A stretch of DNA of 64,000 bases from Candidatus Hinthialibacter antarcticus (GCA_030765645.1 JAVCCE010000001.1:105611-169610); one strand, 5' to 3'. Positions 21,601 through 31,343 are shown, numbered from the stretch's first letter. Numbers and translations: made by a program. Notes: generated by a model not told the origin, from the letters alone.

Positions 21601-24600
21601 TCGTCCGCATCGAGTTGAATGATGTGCGCCAAATGATTTTCGTTTGAATGTAAATCAAAACGCGATGACAAACTCGAACGCGTAATCAGCGTCTTGATCT
21701 CGCTGTTGGCGATCATATAGCGGACGCGCTCATCCGGGTAAACCGGATCAATCGGCATAAACGCGCCGCCCGCTTTTAACACGCCTAACATCGCCGCCAG
21801 ACAGTCATTCCCGCGCGGTTCGAGTATGCCGACAAAGTCATTGGGCTTCACGCCCTGACGCCGCAGGCGATGCGCGATGCGATTGGCGCGTTGGTTGAGT
21901 TCTTCGTAGGTCAAAGAATTTTCATTATGAACCACCGCCGCGCGTTGCGGCGCCGCAGCGGCGCTGCGTTCAAACAATTGATGAATGGTCTGCTCGACGG
22001 GATACTCGCGCACCGGCCCCGCCCACTCGTCGAGCAGTTGCGTTTTTTCTTGTGACGATAAAATATCAATCGCGCCAACAGGCGCTTCAGGCGCATCAAC
22101 AATGCGCTCAAGCAATCGCTGATAATGCCCAACAAAACGCTGAATGGTCGATTCATCAAAGATATCGGTATTAAACTCCAACACGCCGGTGAGCGAGTCG
22201 CCGGTTTCCCAAACGTCCAACACCATGTCAAACAACGCAGCCACGCGGCGCGTTGCGACCAGCGAGATATCCAACCCGGGAATACTTAAATCCTGCATGG
22301 GCGCGTTCTGCATAGAGAACATCACCTGAAACAACGGGTTCACGCTCAAGTCGCGTTCGAGTTGCAACTCATCAACCAGTTTTTCAAAGGGAAGGTCCTG
22401 ATGAGTGTACGCGTCCAGGGTGACGTTGCGCGCGCGGCGCAACAGCGTTTCAAACGATTGCGGCTGAGAAAAATCAAACCGCAGCGCCAGCGTATTCACA
22501 AAGAAGCCCACCAGCGATTCGATCTCGCTGCGGGTTCGATTGGCGATGGGCGAGCCGATGACGATGTCGTCCTGCCCGCTGTAGCGGTGAAGCAACGCCG
22601 CATACGCCGAGAGCAGCGTCATAAACAAAGTCGCGTCGTTTGCGCGGCATAGCCCGCGCAATTTTTTGGCGACCTCGGCTGGAATTTCAAAGGTCACGCT
22701 GTCGCCGCGATACGACTGCGCGGGCGGGCGGGGCCGGTCGGTCGGCAAGTTCAACACCGGCGGCGCGTCCACCAGTTGTTGCGTCCAGTATTGCGTCTGC
22801 TGCTCCAACACATCGCCGCTCAACCATTCGCGCTGCCACACGGCGTAGTCGGCGTACTGAATGCGCAGCGGCGCCAGCGACGCAGGCGCGCCCTCGCAAT
22901 CGCTTCGATATAACGGCGCCAGTTCTTCAATCAACACGCCCAGCGACCAACCGTCCGAGACGATGTGGTGCATAGTCAAAAACAACACATGGCGCGACTC
23001 GTCGACGCGCAGCAGCGACGCGCGAATCAAACGGTCGCGAGATAAATCAAACGGGCGCCGCGCTTCTTCAATGGTCAGCCGCTGAATTTCATCTTCGACT
23101 TGTTCCGGTGAAACCTCATCAAGCGAACGCACTGGCAATTCAAGGTCAAACGGCGCCTCGATGGTTTGATAGGGTGCGCCGCCGTCTTCGCCAAATCGCG
23201 CCCGCAGCACGCCGTGGCGGGCGACAATCGAGTTCAAACTGTTATGCAGCGCAGCGGCGTTTAACGCGCCGTTTAGATTGAGCGCGATAGATACATTATA
23301 AAACGGGTTGCCGGGGTCAATCTTGTCGAGAAACCACAAACGCTCTTGCGCATACGACAGCGGCAGCTTTTCATCCATCTGCCGCCGCGCAACAATTGGC
23401 GGTTCCGGCGGCGTTTGTTTTTGTTGCCTTTCGATGCGCTCCGCCAGTCCGGCGATGGTGGGCGATTGAAACAGATCGCGCAGCGGCAGTTCAACGCCGA
23501 GTGATTCGCGTATGCGTGAAACCACCTGGGTCGCGCTTAGCGAATGTCCGCCGATCTGAAAAAAGTTATCGTGAACGCCCACGCCTTCAATGCGTAAAAC
23601 CGTTTGCCAGACGCCCGCCAAGAGTTCTTGCAGAGGCGTTTGCGGCGCGGCGCTCTCGTCCGCTTGCAATGTAAGGTCTGGCTCAGGCAGCCGCTTGCGG
23701 TCAACCTTACCGTTTTCATTAATCGGCAGCGCATCCAAAAATACATAAAACTGCGGTACCATATAATCCGGCAAATGTCCTTTGAGAAATGCGCTCAACT
23801 CAACGGGATTCACATTGTCTTTTTTTGCAACCACATAACCGATCAGACGCCCGTCGCGATACAACACCACTGCGTCATCAACCCGCGCATGTTGAGTGAG
23901 TCGGGCTTCAATCTCACCGGGTTCAATACGGAAACCGCGAATTTTGACTTGGTCGTCAATGCGCCCGATAAACTCAATCGCGCCGTCAGCGCGGCGTTTT
24001 ACGATATCGCCGGTGCGGTACAATTTCGGCGAACGCTCTGGCCCGAATGGATTGTCGATGAATGTTTTCGCCGTCAATTCGGGCTGATTTAAATAACCCA
24101 ACGCCAAGCCGTCGCCGCCAACCCACAGTTCGCCGGGAACACCGGCTGGAGCGAGTTGCCCGTTGGCGTCAACCACATACGCCTGCGAATTCGCGACAGC
24201 CTGCCCAATCGGGACAGTGTGCGCATCATCATCAACATTCCACACCCGATGCCAGGTTGAGAAGGTGGTGTTCTCCGTCGGGCCGTACACATGCAGCAGG
24301 CGGTCGGGCGCGCCTTCGCGCAACACCCGCCCCACCCAGTGCGAGTCAACCGCCTCACCGCCAAATAAAACGTGGCGCAAACCCGCAAACGCCTTGGGCG
24401 CCTGCCGCGCCATTTCGTTAAACAATGCAGTGGTAATAAACAGCGTGGTGATCTTTTTTTCTTGCAGCGCCTGCGCAAAGCGAAGCGGCGCCAAGGTCAC
24501 GTCGCGGTCGACGCCGATCAGCGCCGCGCCGTTCAACAACGCGCCCCAGATTTCAAACGTCGCCGCGTCAAACGAAGCGTTGGCCGCTTGCGCGATGCGG

Positions 24601-27600
24601 TCCGAAGCGTCCAGCGGGCAATAGTCGTTGTTGAGAACCAAGCGCATCACGCCGCGATGGGAAACCATCACGCCTTTGGGCGTCCCGGTCGAGCCGGAGG
24701 TATAGATAATGTACGCGAGGTCGTCTGCGCTGCGATGAACGTCCGGCGCAGCGGTCGCTTCTCCCGAAACCAGCGTCCATCCAATGTTTGATAAAATGAG
24801 TTCGCCATTGAAATTCGGCAAACGGGTTTTGAATGCGTCTTCTGTAATCAAGATCGATGCGCCGCAGTCTTGCGCCATGAACGCCAGCCGCTCATCGGGG
24901 TATGACGGGTCGAGCGGCGCATAGGCCGCGCCCGCTTTTAAAATCGCCAACAGGCTGATGATGAATTCCGCCGAACGGGTTTGCATCAGCCCGACCGCGC
25001 CGCCGGGTTTCACGCCCTTCTGTATCAACGTATGCGCCAGCTGGTTGCTGCGCTGGTCGAGTTCTTGGTATGTAAGCCGGGTTTCGCCGTATTCTACCGC
25101 GAGCGCATTCGGCAACCGCGCCGCGATTTCCGTAAAACGCGCAATGATGCTTTGTTCTTTTTGATACTCCCGCGCAGTCTGGTTCCAGGCGGTGTGTTGT
25201 TGCATTTCCGCCTCGCCTATCAGCGGTAATTCTGCGACCGAAGCGTTGGGCTTCTTCAACGCCGCACGCAGGAAAATTTCGTAATGACCAAACAAGCGTT
25301 CGATGCTTGAGTCGTCAAACAGGTCGTCGCTGTATTCAACGACGCCTTCGAGGCCATTGCCGCTTTCATTGAGCAAGACGGTCAGATCAAACTTTGACGC
25401 GCCCGCGTCAACCCTGCGCGGCGTGATATCTAAATCAGGCAGCGTGAGTTTCGCGTCCGGCGTATTCTGCAAGGTGAACATTACCTGAAACAGCGGGGTA
25501 TATCCCAGTTCGCGCTCAGGCTGCAACACATCCACCAGGCGTTCAAAGGGCGCGTCTTGATGTTCATACGCAGCCAGATCGGCTGCCTGCGTTCGCTGTA
25601 ATAATTCAATGAACGTCGGACGTTCAGACGCATCGACGCGTAGCAGCAGCGTATTGACAAAAAACCCGACCAGCGGTTCGAGTTCGCGGCGGTTGCGGTT
25701 GGCGACGCCGGTTCCAAGAACGATATCGGTCTGCCCGCTATAGCGCGACAGCAGCGCAACGAACGCCGCATGAAGCGTCATAAACAAGGTCGCGCCTTGC
25801 TCGTTGCTGAATTGCTTCAAGCGCTGCAACAAATCTCCGTCAAATTGAAACGTCTTCAGCCGTCCGGTAAATCGTTGCACGGGCGGGCGCGGACGGTCGG
25901 TCGGCAGTTCTAACAGCGCGGGCGCGCCGCGCATGGTTTCTTTCCAAAAATCAAATTGTGATTGCGCCGCATCGCTTTGGATCCACTGCCGTTGCCAAAT
26001 GGCATAGTCGGCGTATTGCAGCGGAAGCGGCGCCCAGTCGGGTCCGCGCTCGAGGCGATACGCTTGATAGGCCTTCGCCAGATCATGCACCAGAATGCTC
26101 TGCGACCAGCCGTCGGTAATAATGTGATGCAGTGTGATGACGAACACGGCGCGCTGATCGCCTGCATCAATCAACAAAGTGCGCAGCAATACGTCGTTCT
26201 CTAGATCAAATGTCCGTTTCGATTCTTCATTGACCGCCTGGTCGATCGCCGCTTGCCGCGAAGCGTCATTAAGATTGCGCAAGTTCATCCGGCGAATGGG
26301 CGCTTGGATCGGTTCCATCACGATTTGGATGGGCGCGCGATCTTTGACGCGTATCACCGTGCGCAGCGCTTCATGCCGCGCAACGACGGCGTCCAAACTT
26401 TTTTGCAGCGCGTCTACATCTAAGCGCCCGCGTAGTTCGAGCGCAGCGATAACATTGTACGTAGCGCTTTGGCCTTCGAGTTGGTTGAGCAGCCACAACC
26501 GTTGCTGCGAATACGACAACGGCGCCGAACCGCTCCGTTGCGCGGGTTGAATTTCCGGCGCAGCGCCTGCGACTGGCTCGGGCAAGTACGCCGCCAATTG
26601 CGCAGGCGTGGGCGCTTCAAAAATCCGCCGCAGCGGCAGTTCAAAATCAAACCGCTCGCGGATGCGCGACGCCAGTTGCGTAGCAAGAATCGAGTGCCCG
26701 CCCAGTTCAAAGAAATTATCGTGAATCCCCGCCCGCTCCAGCTCGAGCGTTTCCGCCCAAATCGAAACCAACACTCGCTCGCGCGGCGTACGCGGCGCGG
26801 CATAAGGCGCTTCAGAACCAATGCGGTGTTCGAGCGGATCCGGCAGCGCCTTGCGGTCAAGTTTACCGTTCGGCGTCAGCGGCATACGCGGCAGCAAAAC
26901 GTAGTAGGACGGCGCCATGTAATCGGGCAGCGTCTCGACGATATGGGCGCGTAATTCACTCAAGTCGATTGCTTGCGTCGCCGTAAAATACGCCGCCAGC
27001 GCAGTCGCCCCGCTGTCGTCTTGAATCGCAACCACTTCCGCTTCGCGAACCGCAGGGTGTTCCAGCAAACGAGCGCGCGCTTCGCCCATCTCCACCCGAA
27101 AGCCGCGAATCTGCACCTGGTCGTCAATGCGCCCCAGGTATACCAGTTCGCCATCTGGACGCTGCTTGACCAAGTCGCCGGAACGATACAATCGTTCACC
27201 GTTGCGATAGGGATTCTCAATAAATTTTTCTCGCGTGAGTTCATCGCGATTGAGATAACCGCGCCCCACGCCCAAGCCGCCGACGCACAACTCGCCCGCC
27301 ACGCCAATCGGCGCCAGGCGCAAGCGCTCGTCCATCACATAAGTCGTGGTGGTCGCGATCGGCCGCCCGACCGCGCTGGCGGTTTGCTGCAGATCGCCGT
27401 CGGTCATTTCTTTATACGTCACGTGCACGGTGGTTTCGGTAATGCCGTACATATTGATCAACCGCGCATCGGGGTACGCCTCGCGCCAGGGCGACAGCTG
27501 TTTCGGGTTCAACGCCTCGCCGCCGAAGATCACATAACGCACATCCAGTTCAGGCAACCCCGCCTGCCGCGCCGCCCCGGTGAGCGCATCAAACGCGCTG

Positions 27601-29732
27601 GGCGTCTGGTTGAGCACCGTCACCCGATGCTCGCGCAGCAGCGCCAAAAATGTTGCAGGGTCTTGGGCGCATTCTTTCGAGACCATCACCACCGCGCCGC
27701 CGTACAGCAGTGCGCCGTAGAGTTCCCACACCGAAAAATCAAACGTGTACGAGTGAAACATCGTCCACACGTCCTCGCTCGAAAAATCAAACGGCGTCTT
27801 GTCGTTAAACAACAATCGCACCACGTTGCGGTGCTCGATCAACACGCCCTTCGGGCGCCCGGTTGAGCCGGAGGTATACAGACAATAGATGAGATGCTCA
27901 GGGCGGCTATGGTTTTCCGGCGCATCCGTCGGCTGCGCAGCGATGCGCTCCGCGTCGCGGTCGAGCAAAACCGTATTGGCAATCACAACCGGGACCGCAT
28001 CCGCCAACGCTTGCGTACTGATTAAAAATTCCGCCGCCGCGTCTTCAACGGTAAAGCGCAAGCGCTCTTCGGGAAACGCCGGGTCTATCGGCAAGTACGC
28101 GCCGCCCGCTTTCATCACCGCCAGCAGCGCAACAATCGCATCGGCGCTGCGGTCTAAACATACGGCGACCAGAGTTTCTTCTTTCACCCCCAAGCGGCGT
28201 AATTCATGCGCGAGTTGATTGGCGGCGCGGTCGAGTTCGCGATAGGTCAGCGTTCGGTCGCTTGCGATTACCGCGACTTTATCAGGAACCTGCCTCGCCT
28301 GCGCTTCAAATAATTCATGCACGGTCACACGGTCTGGATACGCCGCCTCGGTATGGTTCCATTCGACGCACTGTTGATGGACCTCACCTTCGCTCAACAG
28401 CGGCGCGTCACACACGCGCCCTGACAGCCCCTGCGCCATGGCGCGCAAAACTGATTCGTAATGCGCCGCCATGCGGCGGGCGGTCGCGTCGTCATAAATA
28501 TCTAGATTAAACGTTAACACCCCGGCGAACTGATCGCCGTCGAGCTTACACAAAAGGTTTAGATCATATTTGCCAAAGCCAAGGTTGGTTTCGATAACGC
28601 GGGCGTCCAATCCGTTCATCGAAAACGCAGACGCCGCATCATCATATTGATAGAGCACGTCAAACAACGCGGTGCGGCTCATATCTTTTTGCGGGTTGAG
28701 TTCTTTCACCAGCAGATCGAAGGGCATTTCCTGAAACGCCGCCGCGCGGTTGTAGCGTTTATGCAAATCGTTCAGGAGTTCTTGCAGCGTGGTTTCATCT
28801 TCCATGCGGCTGCGCAACACGGTCAGGTTTGAATACGGCCCAACGCCTCCCGCCAGCCCATCTTGCCGACGGCAGTCGAAAGGCGTCCCCACCACAATTT
28901 CACCTAACCGTGAATAGCGGTGCAGCAAAACCACATACGCCGCCAGCATCCAAACCGAAGGCGGCGTTTCGTGTTGACGGCATCCCGCCAAAATGCCTCG
29001 CGTTAATTCAGCGTCAACCGAAAATTCGATTGAACGCGCCGTGTAGGTATGCACCGCAGGCCGGGGCTTGTCTTCAGGCAGCTCCAGCGCTTGCAAGCGG
29101 CCCCGCAGTTCCCAACGCCAATGAAACAACAGCGGTTCAAAATCATCGCGCCGCAGCGACTTCTGCCATTGCGCATACTCGGGATACTGCACATCCACCG
29201 GGGGCAAATTTGGTTCGCGGTTTTCGCTCAGCGCCTGATAGATTTCTTTCAATTCATTCGTTAGCAGGCCCATCGAGGTCCGGTCGGCAATGATGTGGTG
29301 CGCAACCATCACCAGAACCGACTCATCCGGCGCTATACGCAACAGCGTTGCCCGCAACAAGCGTTCCTGGTTTAAATCAAACGGGCGCAAGGTTTCCTGC
29401 TGCGCCCATGTTCGCCAATCCAGCGCAGCAGTCTCATCCGGCCCGACCACCGGGACAGAGATCGAACAGTCGTCATCGATCCATTGCGTTTGCTGCTCGT
29501 CTTGTGCAGAAACCCGAATGCGCAGCGAAGCGTGGCGTTGCACAATTTTTGAAAGGCTGGTTTCAAGCCGAGGCGCATCGACCGCCCCGCGCAAATACAA
29601 AACCAGTGGAATGTTGTGATAGACCGGGTGCGTCTCATAGACGTTGTTCGTCTCGAAACGGTCGATAAACCACATCCGCTCCTGGTGAAATGAAAGAGGA
29701 AATTTTTGTAAATTCGTCATACAGTCCTGCAT
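15660..29732 (-). CDS. Four-module NRPS, Thr / Ile-Val-like / N-Me-(basic?) / Thr
   Basis: Synthetase of 4690 residues with architecture (C-A-PCP)x2, C-A-nMT-PCP, C-A-PCP. A domains lie near A3 motifs at residues 620, 1680, 2740 and 4224; PCP serines near 1010, 2062, 3549 and 4616. Signatures read by eye: module 1 D-F-W-N-I-G-M-V-H (Thr); module 2 D-A-F-F-L-G-V-T-F (close to Ile/Val codes); module 3 D-I-W-E-M-T-A-D-D (two acidic residues at the end favour a basic side chain; similar to 2,4-diaminobutyrate codes as I remember them, uncertain); module 4 again the Thr code. Module 3 has an N-methyltransferase (about 3057-3317, motif VIEIGCGTG) inside its A domain. C-domain motifs: HHIIADR, HHIITDG, HHIVSDG, HHIISDD. 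There is no E domain. The second Met (ATG at 29720), preceded by AGGA, may be the true start. The C-terminus is basic. Confidence 0.96.
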   Translation of the reverse strand: MQDCMTNLQKFPLSFHQERMWFIDRFETNNVYETHPVYHNIPLVLYLRGAVDAPRLETSLSKIVQRHASLRIRVSAQDEQQTQWIDDDCSISVPVVGPDETAALDWRTWAQQETLRPFDLNQERLLRATLLRIAPDESVLVMVAHHIIADRTSMGLLTNELKEIYQALSENREPNLPPVDVQYPEYAQWQKSLRRDDFEPLLFHWRWELRGRLQALELPEDKPRPAVHTYTARSIEFSVDAELTRGILAGCRQHETPPSVWMLAAYVVLLHRYSRLGEIVVGTPFDCRRQDGLAGGVGPYSNLTVLRSRMEDETTLQELLNDLHKRYNRAAAFQEMPFDLLVKELNPQKDMSRTALFDVLYQYDDAASAFSMNGLDARVIETNLGFGKYDLNLLCKLDGDQFAGVLTFNLDIYDDATARRMAAHYESVLRAMAQGLSGRVCDAPLLSEGEVHQQCVEWNHTEAAYPDRVTVHELFEAQARQVPDKVAVIASDRTLTYRELDRAANQLAHELRRLGVKEETLVAVCLDRSADAIVALLAVMKAGGAYLPIDPAFPEERLRFTVEDAAAEFLISTQALADAVPVVIANTVLLDRDAERIAAQPTDAPENHSRPEHLIYCLYTSGSTGRPKGVLIEHRNVVRLLFNDKTPFDFSSEDVWTMFHSYTFDFSVWELYGALLYGGAVVMVSKECAQDPATFLALLREHRVTVLNQTPSAFDALTGAARQAGLPELDVRYVIFGGEALNPKQLSPWREAYPDARLINMYGITETTVHVTYKEMTDGDLQQTASAVGRPIATTTTYVMDERLRLAPIGVAGELCVGGLGVGRGYLNRDELTREKFIENPYRNGERLYRSGDLVKQRPDGELVYLGRIDDQVQIRGFRVEMGEARARLLEHPAVREAEVVAIQDDSGATALAAYFTATQAIDLSELRAHIVETLPDYMAPSYYVLLPRMPLTPNGKLDRKALPDPLEHRIGSEAPYAAPRTPRERVLVSIWAETLELERAGIHDNFFELGGHSILATQLASRIRERFDFELPLRRIFEAPTPAQLAAYLPEPVAGAAPEIQPAQRSGSAPLSYSQQRLWLLNQLEGQSATYNVIAALELRGRLDVDALQKSLDAVVARHEALRTVIRVKDRAPIQIVMEPIQAPIRRMNLRNLNDASRQAAIDQAVNEESKRTFDLENDVLLRTLLIDAGDQRAVFVITLHHIITDGWSQSILVHDLAKAYQAYRLERGPDWAPLPLQYADYAIWQRQWIQSDAAQSQFDFWKETMRGAPALLELPTDRPRPPVQRFTGRLKTFQFDGDLLQRLKQFSNEQGATLFMTLHAAFVALLSRYSGQTDIVLGTGVANRNRRELEPLVGFFVNTLLLRVDASERPTFIELLQRTQAADLAAYEHQDAPFERLVDVLQPERELGYTPLFQVMFTLQNTPDAKLTLPDLDITPRRVDAGASKFDLTVLLNESGNGLEGVVEYSDDLFDDSSIERLFGHYEIFLRAALKKPNASVAELPLIGEAEMQQHTAWNQTAREYQKEQSIIARFTEIAARLPNALAVEYGETRLTYQELDQRSNQLAHTLIQKGVKPGGAVGLMQTRSAEFIISLLAILKAGAAYAPLDPSYPDERLAFMAQDCGASILITEDAFKTRLPNFNGELILSNIGWTLVSGEATAAPDVHRSADDLAYIIYTSGSTGTPKGVMVSHRGVMRLVLNNDYCPLDASDRIAQAANASFDAATFEIWGALLNGAALIGVDRDVTLAPLRFAQALQEKKITTLFITTALFNEMARQAPKAFAGLRHVLFGGEAVDSHWVGRVLREGAPDRLLHVYGPTENTTFSTWHRVWNVDDDAHTVPIGQAVANSQAYVVDANGQLAPAGVPGELWVGGDGLALGYLNQPELTAKTFIDNPFGPERSPKLYRTGDIVKRRADGAIEFIGRIDDQVKIRGFRIEPGEIEARLTQHARVDDAVVLYRDGRLIGYVVAKKDNVNPVELSAFLKGHLPDYMVPQFYVFLDALPINENGKVDRKRLPEPDLTLQADESAAPQTPLQELLAGVWQTVLRIEGVGVHDNFFQIGGHSLSATQVVSRIRESLGVELPLRDLFQSPTIAGLAERIERQQKQTPPEPPIVARRQMDEKLPLSYAQERLWFLDKIDPGNPFYNVSIALNLNGALNAAALHNSLNSIVARHGVLRARFGEDGGAPYQTIEAPFDLELPVRSLDEVSPEQVEDEIQRLTIEEARRPFDLSRDRLIRASLLRVDESRHVLFLTMHHIVSDGWSLGVLIEELAPLYRSDCEGAPASLAPLRIQYADYAVWQREWLSGDVLEQQTQYWTQQLVDAPPVLNLPTDRPRPPAQSYRGDSVTFEIPAEVAKKLRGLCRANDATLFMTLLSAYAALLHRYSGQDDIVIGSPIANRTRSEIESLVGFFVNTLALRFDFSQPQSFETLLRRARNVTLDAYTHQDLPFEKLVDELQLERDLSVNPLFQVMFSMQNAPMQDLSIPGLDISLVATRRVAALFDMVLDVWETGDSLTGVLEFNTDIFDESTIQRFVGHYQRLLERIVDAPEAPVGAIDILSSQEKTQLLDEWAGPVREYPVEQTIHQLFERSAAAAPQRAAVVHNENSLTYEELNQRANRIAHRLRRQGVKPNDFVGILEPRGNDCLAAMLGVLKAGGAFMPIDPVYPDERVRYMIANSEIKTLITRSSLSSRFDLHSNENHLAHIIQLDADDLSSESDENPSCVNSSRDAAYLLYTSGSTGQPKGAIVRHDGAVNHIFAEFDWLEFHQDSAFLQSAPSSSDISVWQFLAPGLIGGRTVIADFETVCDPTKLFELIQSQRITLIELVPVVMKELLEHVRPMSAKQRALPYLQFAMATGESVPVALVNHWLETYPGVPVVNAYGPTEAADDICQYTLTKPLPSDARSVPIGYALANLRLYVLDQNLQLVPVGVAGEICVAGIGVGAGYFNNQEKTGAVFVKNPYAKHEHEAVLYRTGDLGYWRPDGVLECMERLDFQVKIRGFRIELGEIESVLGRHPSVRETAVIVRDDPGDEKRLVGYATLNLDASETQKQLRDLKNEQVELWQTLHEDSYVDSLTYQDETFNVIGWDSNYTNAPLPEADMREYVGLTVERILSLRPKRVIEIGCGTGLIMFPLLPHLQGYIGSDLSQVSIGQLQALQARADLQDKISGLAQAILEQREATDFSRIEPGAYDVAILPSVVQYFPGVDYLLHVLEGLMKTLAAGGSIFVGDVRSLPLLQAFHASVQLYKAEDGMSVDELAERVRRQFQQEQEMAIGPDFFIALQEKYEAVSHVEIMPKRGTQRNEMTRFRYDVVIHLEKELPLRSDFDWRAWDADAHSLDGLRRLLEPQPDALALRDVVNPRVEQEFLLMDCLEKETTLTVQELRTRLKNTVMRGVDPDDLLSLATSCGYALHTSFARNAGQGRYDAALVRGDAQPVFVDEYDAKPWREYANNPLQEKLHRRLTSQLREFIKDKLPNYMAPSDFVFLSDMPLSPAGKIDRKALPQPEAGQSRGADDYVAPVTDAEKQMGKIWAEVLGAERVGLNDNFFELGGHSLKATQVVSRIQRDMNAETSLRALFNHPTIAELLETMEAAPRAAYVEIARAADADSYPLSHGQRRLWILSQMEGASAAYNMPAALLIDGEVDREGFTAAFADLVQRHESLRTAFVMIGGEPRQQIVRSSENALQWIDLSREPAPLQAARELALQDAQREFDLSSGALLRGALLRLNEAQHVLLFNMHHIISDDLSMDVLAQEFMALYQARRDGAAANLPELRIQYRDFAQWQNDFLDSDEGRAQRDYWRETLSGDLPVLQLPTDFARPAVKTYHGASAAYSISQKDAEAIDALCQQMNCSAFMFFSAMVNVLLHRTSGQEDIVTGFPVSGRNHPDLEGQIGFYVNTLPLRVSLDGETPFRELLRVTALRISDALDRQAYPFDRLVDELSLQRDVSRSPLFDVVTVMQGDDGQSLTLDGATLRPLVEDYPMAKFDLAFNFQKTRDGVSADIVFNTDLFSPETAERMGACLHELIRAALKSPSLPIGKLNWLTDAEREINITRYDAQPASQPLRFSTLAAWFEHQAAQTPNAVAVSCQDDGQRSEWTYRELNQRANQLAHDLRARGVRPNDLVGVYLPRGAELIAALLAVIKSGGAYLPLDGFYPKERLAFMLDDAQVKAVITLASIAHELPQHAAQMVALDGDAQRIGQCSDENPASVNRENDTAYVIYTSGSTGRPKGVMVSHRNVLRLFQQTETWFGFGADDVWSYFHSCAFDFSVWELWGALLYGGRLAIVPYELSREPEAFYDFVAREKITALNQTPSAFRQFIQAEERAAAPAELALRTVIFGGEALDFAMLKPWFERHDDNAPQLVNMFGITETTVHVTYRPIRKTDAAQSASLIGEPIDDLQIYIFDANQQPVPIGVFGELYVGGAGVAKGYLNREDLTAERFIQNPFSNKSDERLYRTGDRGRFLANGDIEYGGRIDQQVQVRGFRVELGEIESALQAHEAVREAVVIAEAGEFGDRLLAYCIPNGGLPDAGALRAFLATRLPEYMAPSAFMALERFPLTPNGKLDAKALPRQSEDRPELSAAFVAPRNEIEQTIAKVFETILKIDGVGVQDNFFDLGANSMSLVQACHQLRERLSCELSVVQLFQFTTIEALARMIAQDAPGQEAASVSKAQERAAKRSQARQRRNPGRKS

Positions 29733-29783
29733 ACGCTTTAGCGTTGCGAATCAAGAATACAATCAACCCAAACTCATGAATGG

Positions 29784-31283
29784 TTAAGCAATCGAAGCCG
29801 CCGGCTTGCGTATCGGCGGCAACATGCAGGCGCTCTCAAACTGCAGGTCATCAAGCGGCGTGGTCGGGTTCAGTACATACCGTTCCAACACCAGGCGAAG
29901 ACGGTTTGCCATTGTAGCCATGGTTGCCGTTGTGAATAAATCGCGGTTATACCGTAGGGAGCCCTGCATGGCCCCATCGGCTTCCATCAAATAAAAATCC
30001 AGGTCCGAGCGGACCGCGTCGCTGCTCATCTCGACCGGTTCAATCTGAATCTCCGGCGACTGCAATTTCACTTGCGGCGAATTTTGAAAAATAAACATCG
30101 CCCGAAACAGTGGAGTATTGCGCGAGAGGTTGAGCGACTCGATCAATTGATCGAGCGGCATGTCCTGGTGGGCGTAGGCGTCTGACGAAACGGATTGCGC
30201 CCGTTGAATCAACGCCTCAAAGGTGGGGTTGCCGCGCAAATCTAATTTCAATAAAAGCGTGTTAACGAAAAAACCGATAAGCGGTTCGAGTTCTTTGCGG
30301 TTGCGGTTGGCGATGGGCGCCGCGATCACAATTTCTTCCTGGCAACTATACCGCGCCAACAAAACTGCATACGCCGCCAGATAGACCATAAACGGCGTCG
30401 CGCCGTACCGGCGGCCCGCGTCAGCGACGGCGGACGCCAAGTCCCGCTCCCATGTAACAGGGTGGTTTTCGCCATCATAGGTTTGCTTGGCGGGGCGACC
30501 AAAATCGGTCGGCAATTCTAACGGCGCAGGCAGCGGCTCTAATTGCTTTTTCCAATAAGAAAGCAGTTCTTCCCGCTTCGATTCTGAAAGCGCGTCCCGT
30601 TGCCACACTGCGAAGTCCGCATACTGAATCGGCAGCGGCGGCAATGACGACGAACGCCCCTGCGTATAGGCGCTGTAGAGTTCCGCAATCTCACGATTAA
30701 ACACCGACGACGACCAGTTATCGCAAATAATGTGGTGCATGTTGGTCATCAACCAATGCCGTTCCGGGCGGCATTTCACGACCGTAACCCGAAGCAGCGG
30801 CCCTATCGCCAAATCAAACGGGCGCTTCGATTCTTGTTCCGCCAACAGCATGGCTTCGCGTTCAACCTGGCGTTCAGGCAAATGAGTCAAATCAACGGTA
30901 TTGATTTGAACGGCGCCCGCATCCGCAATAGATTGGATAGGCGCACCGTTTTTTTCAGGAAACGTGGTGCGCAAAATCTCGTGACGGCGCACCAATTCAT
31001 TGAGGCTGCTTTGCAGCGCAGAAAGGTCGAACCGCCCGATGATGCGCTGAACGCCGAATTCGTTGTAATACGAACTCGCGCCTTCCATTTGCTCAAGAAA
31101 CCACAAGCGCTGTTGCGCAAACGAAAGCGGCGCAACGCCGTTGCGTTGCGCGGCGACAATCACGCTGTTCTTATCACCAACCACAGCAGCGCCTGACTTA
31201 CGCTCGCGCAATTTCTGCAGCGCAAGATCGCGTTGCTCCGGCGTTAGGTTGGCCAATTGTTTTTGTAAATCCGTTGTAACCAT
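29784..31283 (-). CDS. Stand-alone NRPS condensation domain protein
   Basis: A 499-residue protein consisting of one condensation domain (about 50-480) behind a charged N-terminal helix (1-33) that may be a docking element. The catalytic motif is HHIICDN: both His and the Asp are kept, and the usual Gly is Asn. Other C-domain landmarks are present (SFAQQRLWFLEQ, YADFAVWQ, VGFFVNTL-like, HQDMP). No adenylation, carrier or thioesterase domain follows, and the stop is clean. It lies between the Ser-PKS gene (61-bp gap) and the four-module synthetase (51-bp gap), which already starts with its own C domain. It could therefore be an extra condensing, ester-forming or otherwise modifying domain acting in trans, or replace a weak neighbour. 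No strong ribosome site is adjacent to the ATG. Confidence 0.9.
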   Translation of the reverse strand: MVTTDLQKQLANLTPEQRDLALQKLRERKSGAAVVGDKNSVIVAAQRNGVAPLSFAQQRLWFLEQMEGASSYYNEFGVQRIIGRFDLSALQSSLNELVRRHEILRTTFPEKNGAPIQSIADAGAVQINTVDLTHLPERQVEREAMLLAEQESKRPFDLAIGPLLRVTVVKCRPERHWLMTNMHHIICDNWSSSVFNREIAELYSAYTQGRSSSLPPLPIQYADFAVWQRDALSESKREELLSYWKKQLEPLPAPLELPTDFGRPAKQTYDGENHPVTWERDLASAVADAGRRYGATPFMVYLAAYAVLLARYSCQEEIVIAAPIANRNRKELEPLIGFFVNTLLLKLDLRGNPTFEALIQRAQSVSSDAYAHQDMPLDQLIESLNLSRNTPLFRAMFIFQNSPQVKLQSPEIQIEPVEMSSDAVRSDLDFYLMEADGAMQGSLRYNRDLFTTATMATMANRLRLVLERYVLNPTTPLDDLQFESACMLPPIRKPAASIA

Positions 31284-31343
31284 AAACGAAAATAAAAACC
31301 CCTACTAAAAACAAACCGTGAAATTTTTCTTGGGTGTATAACG

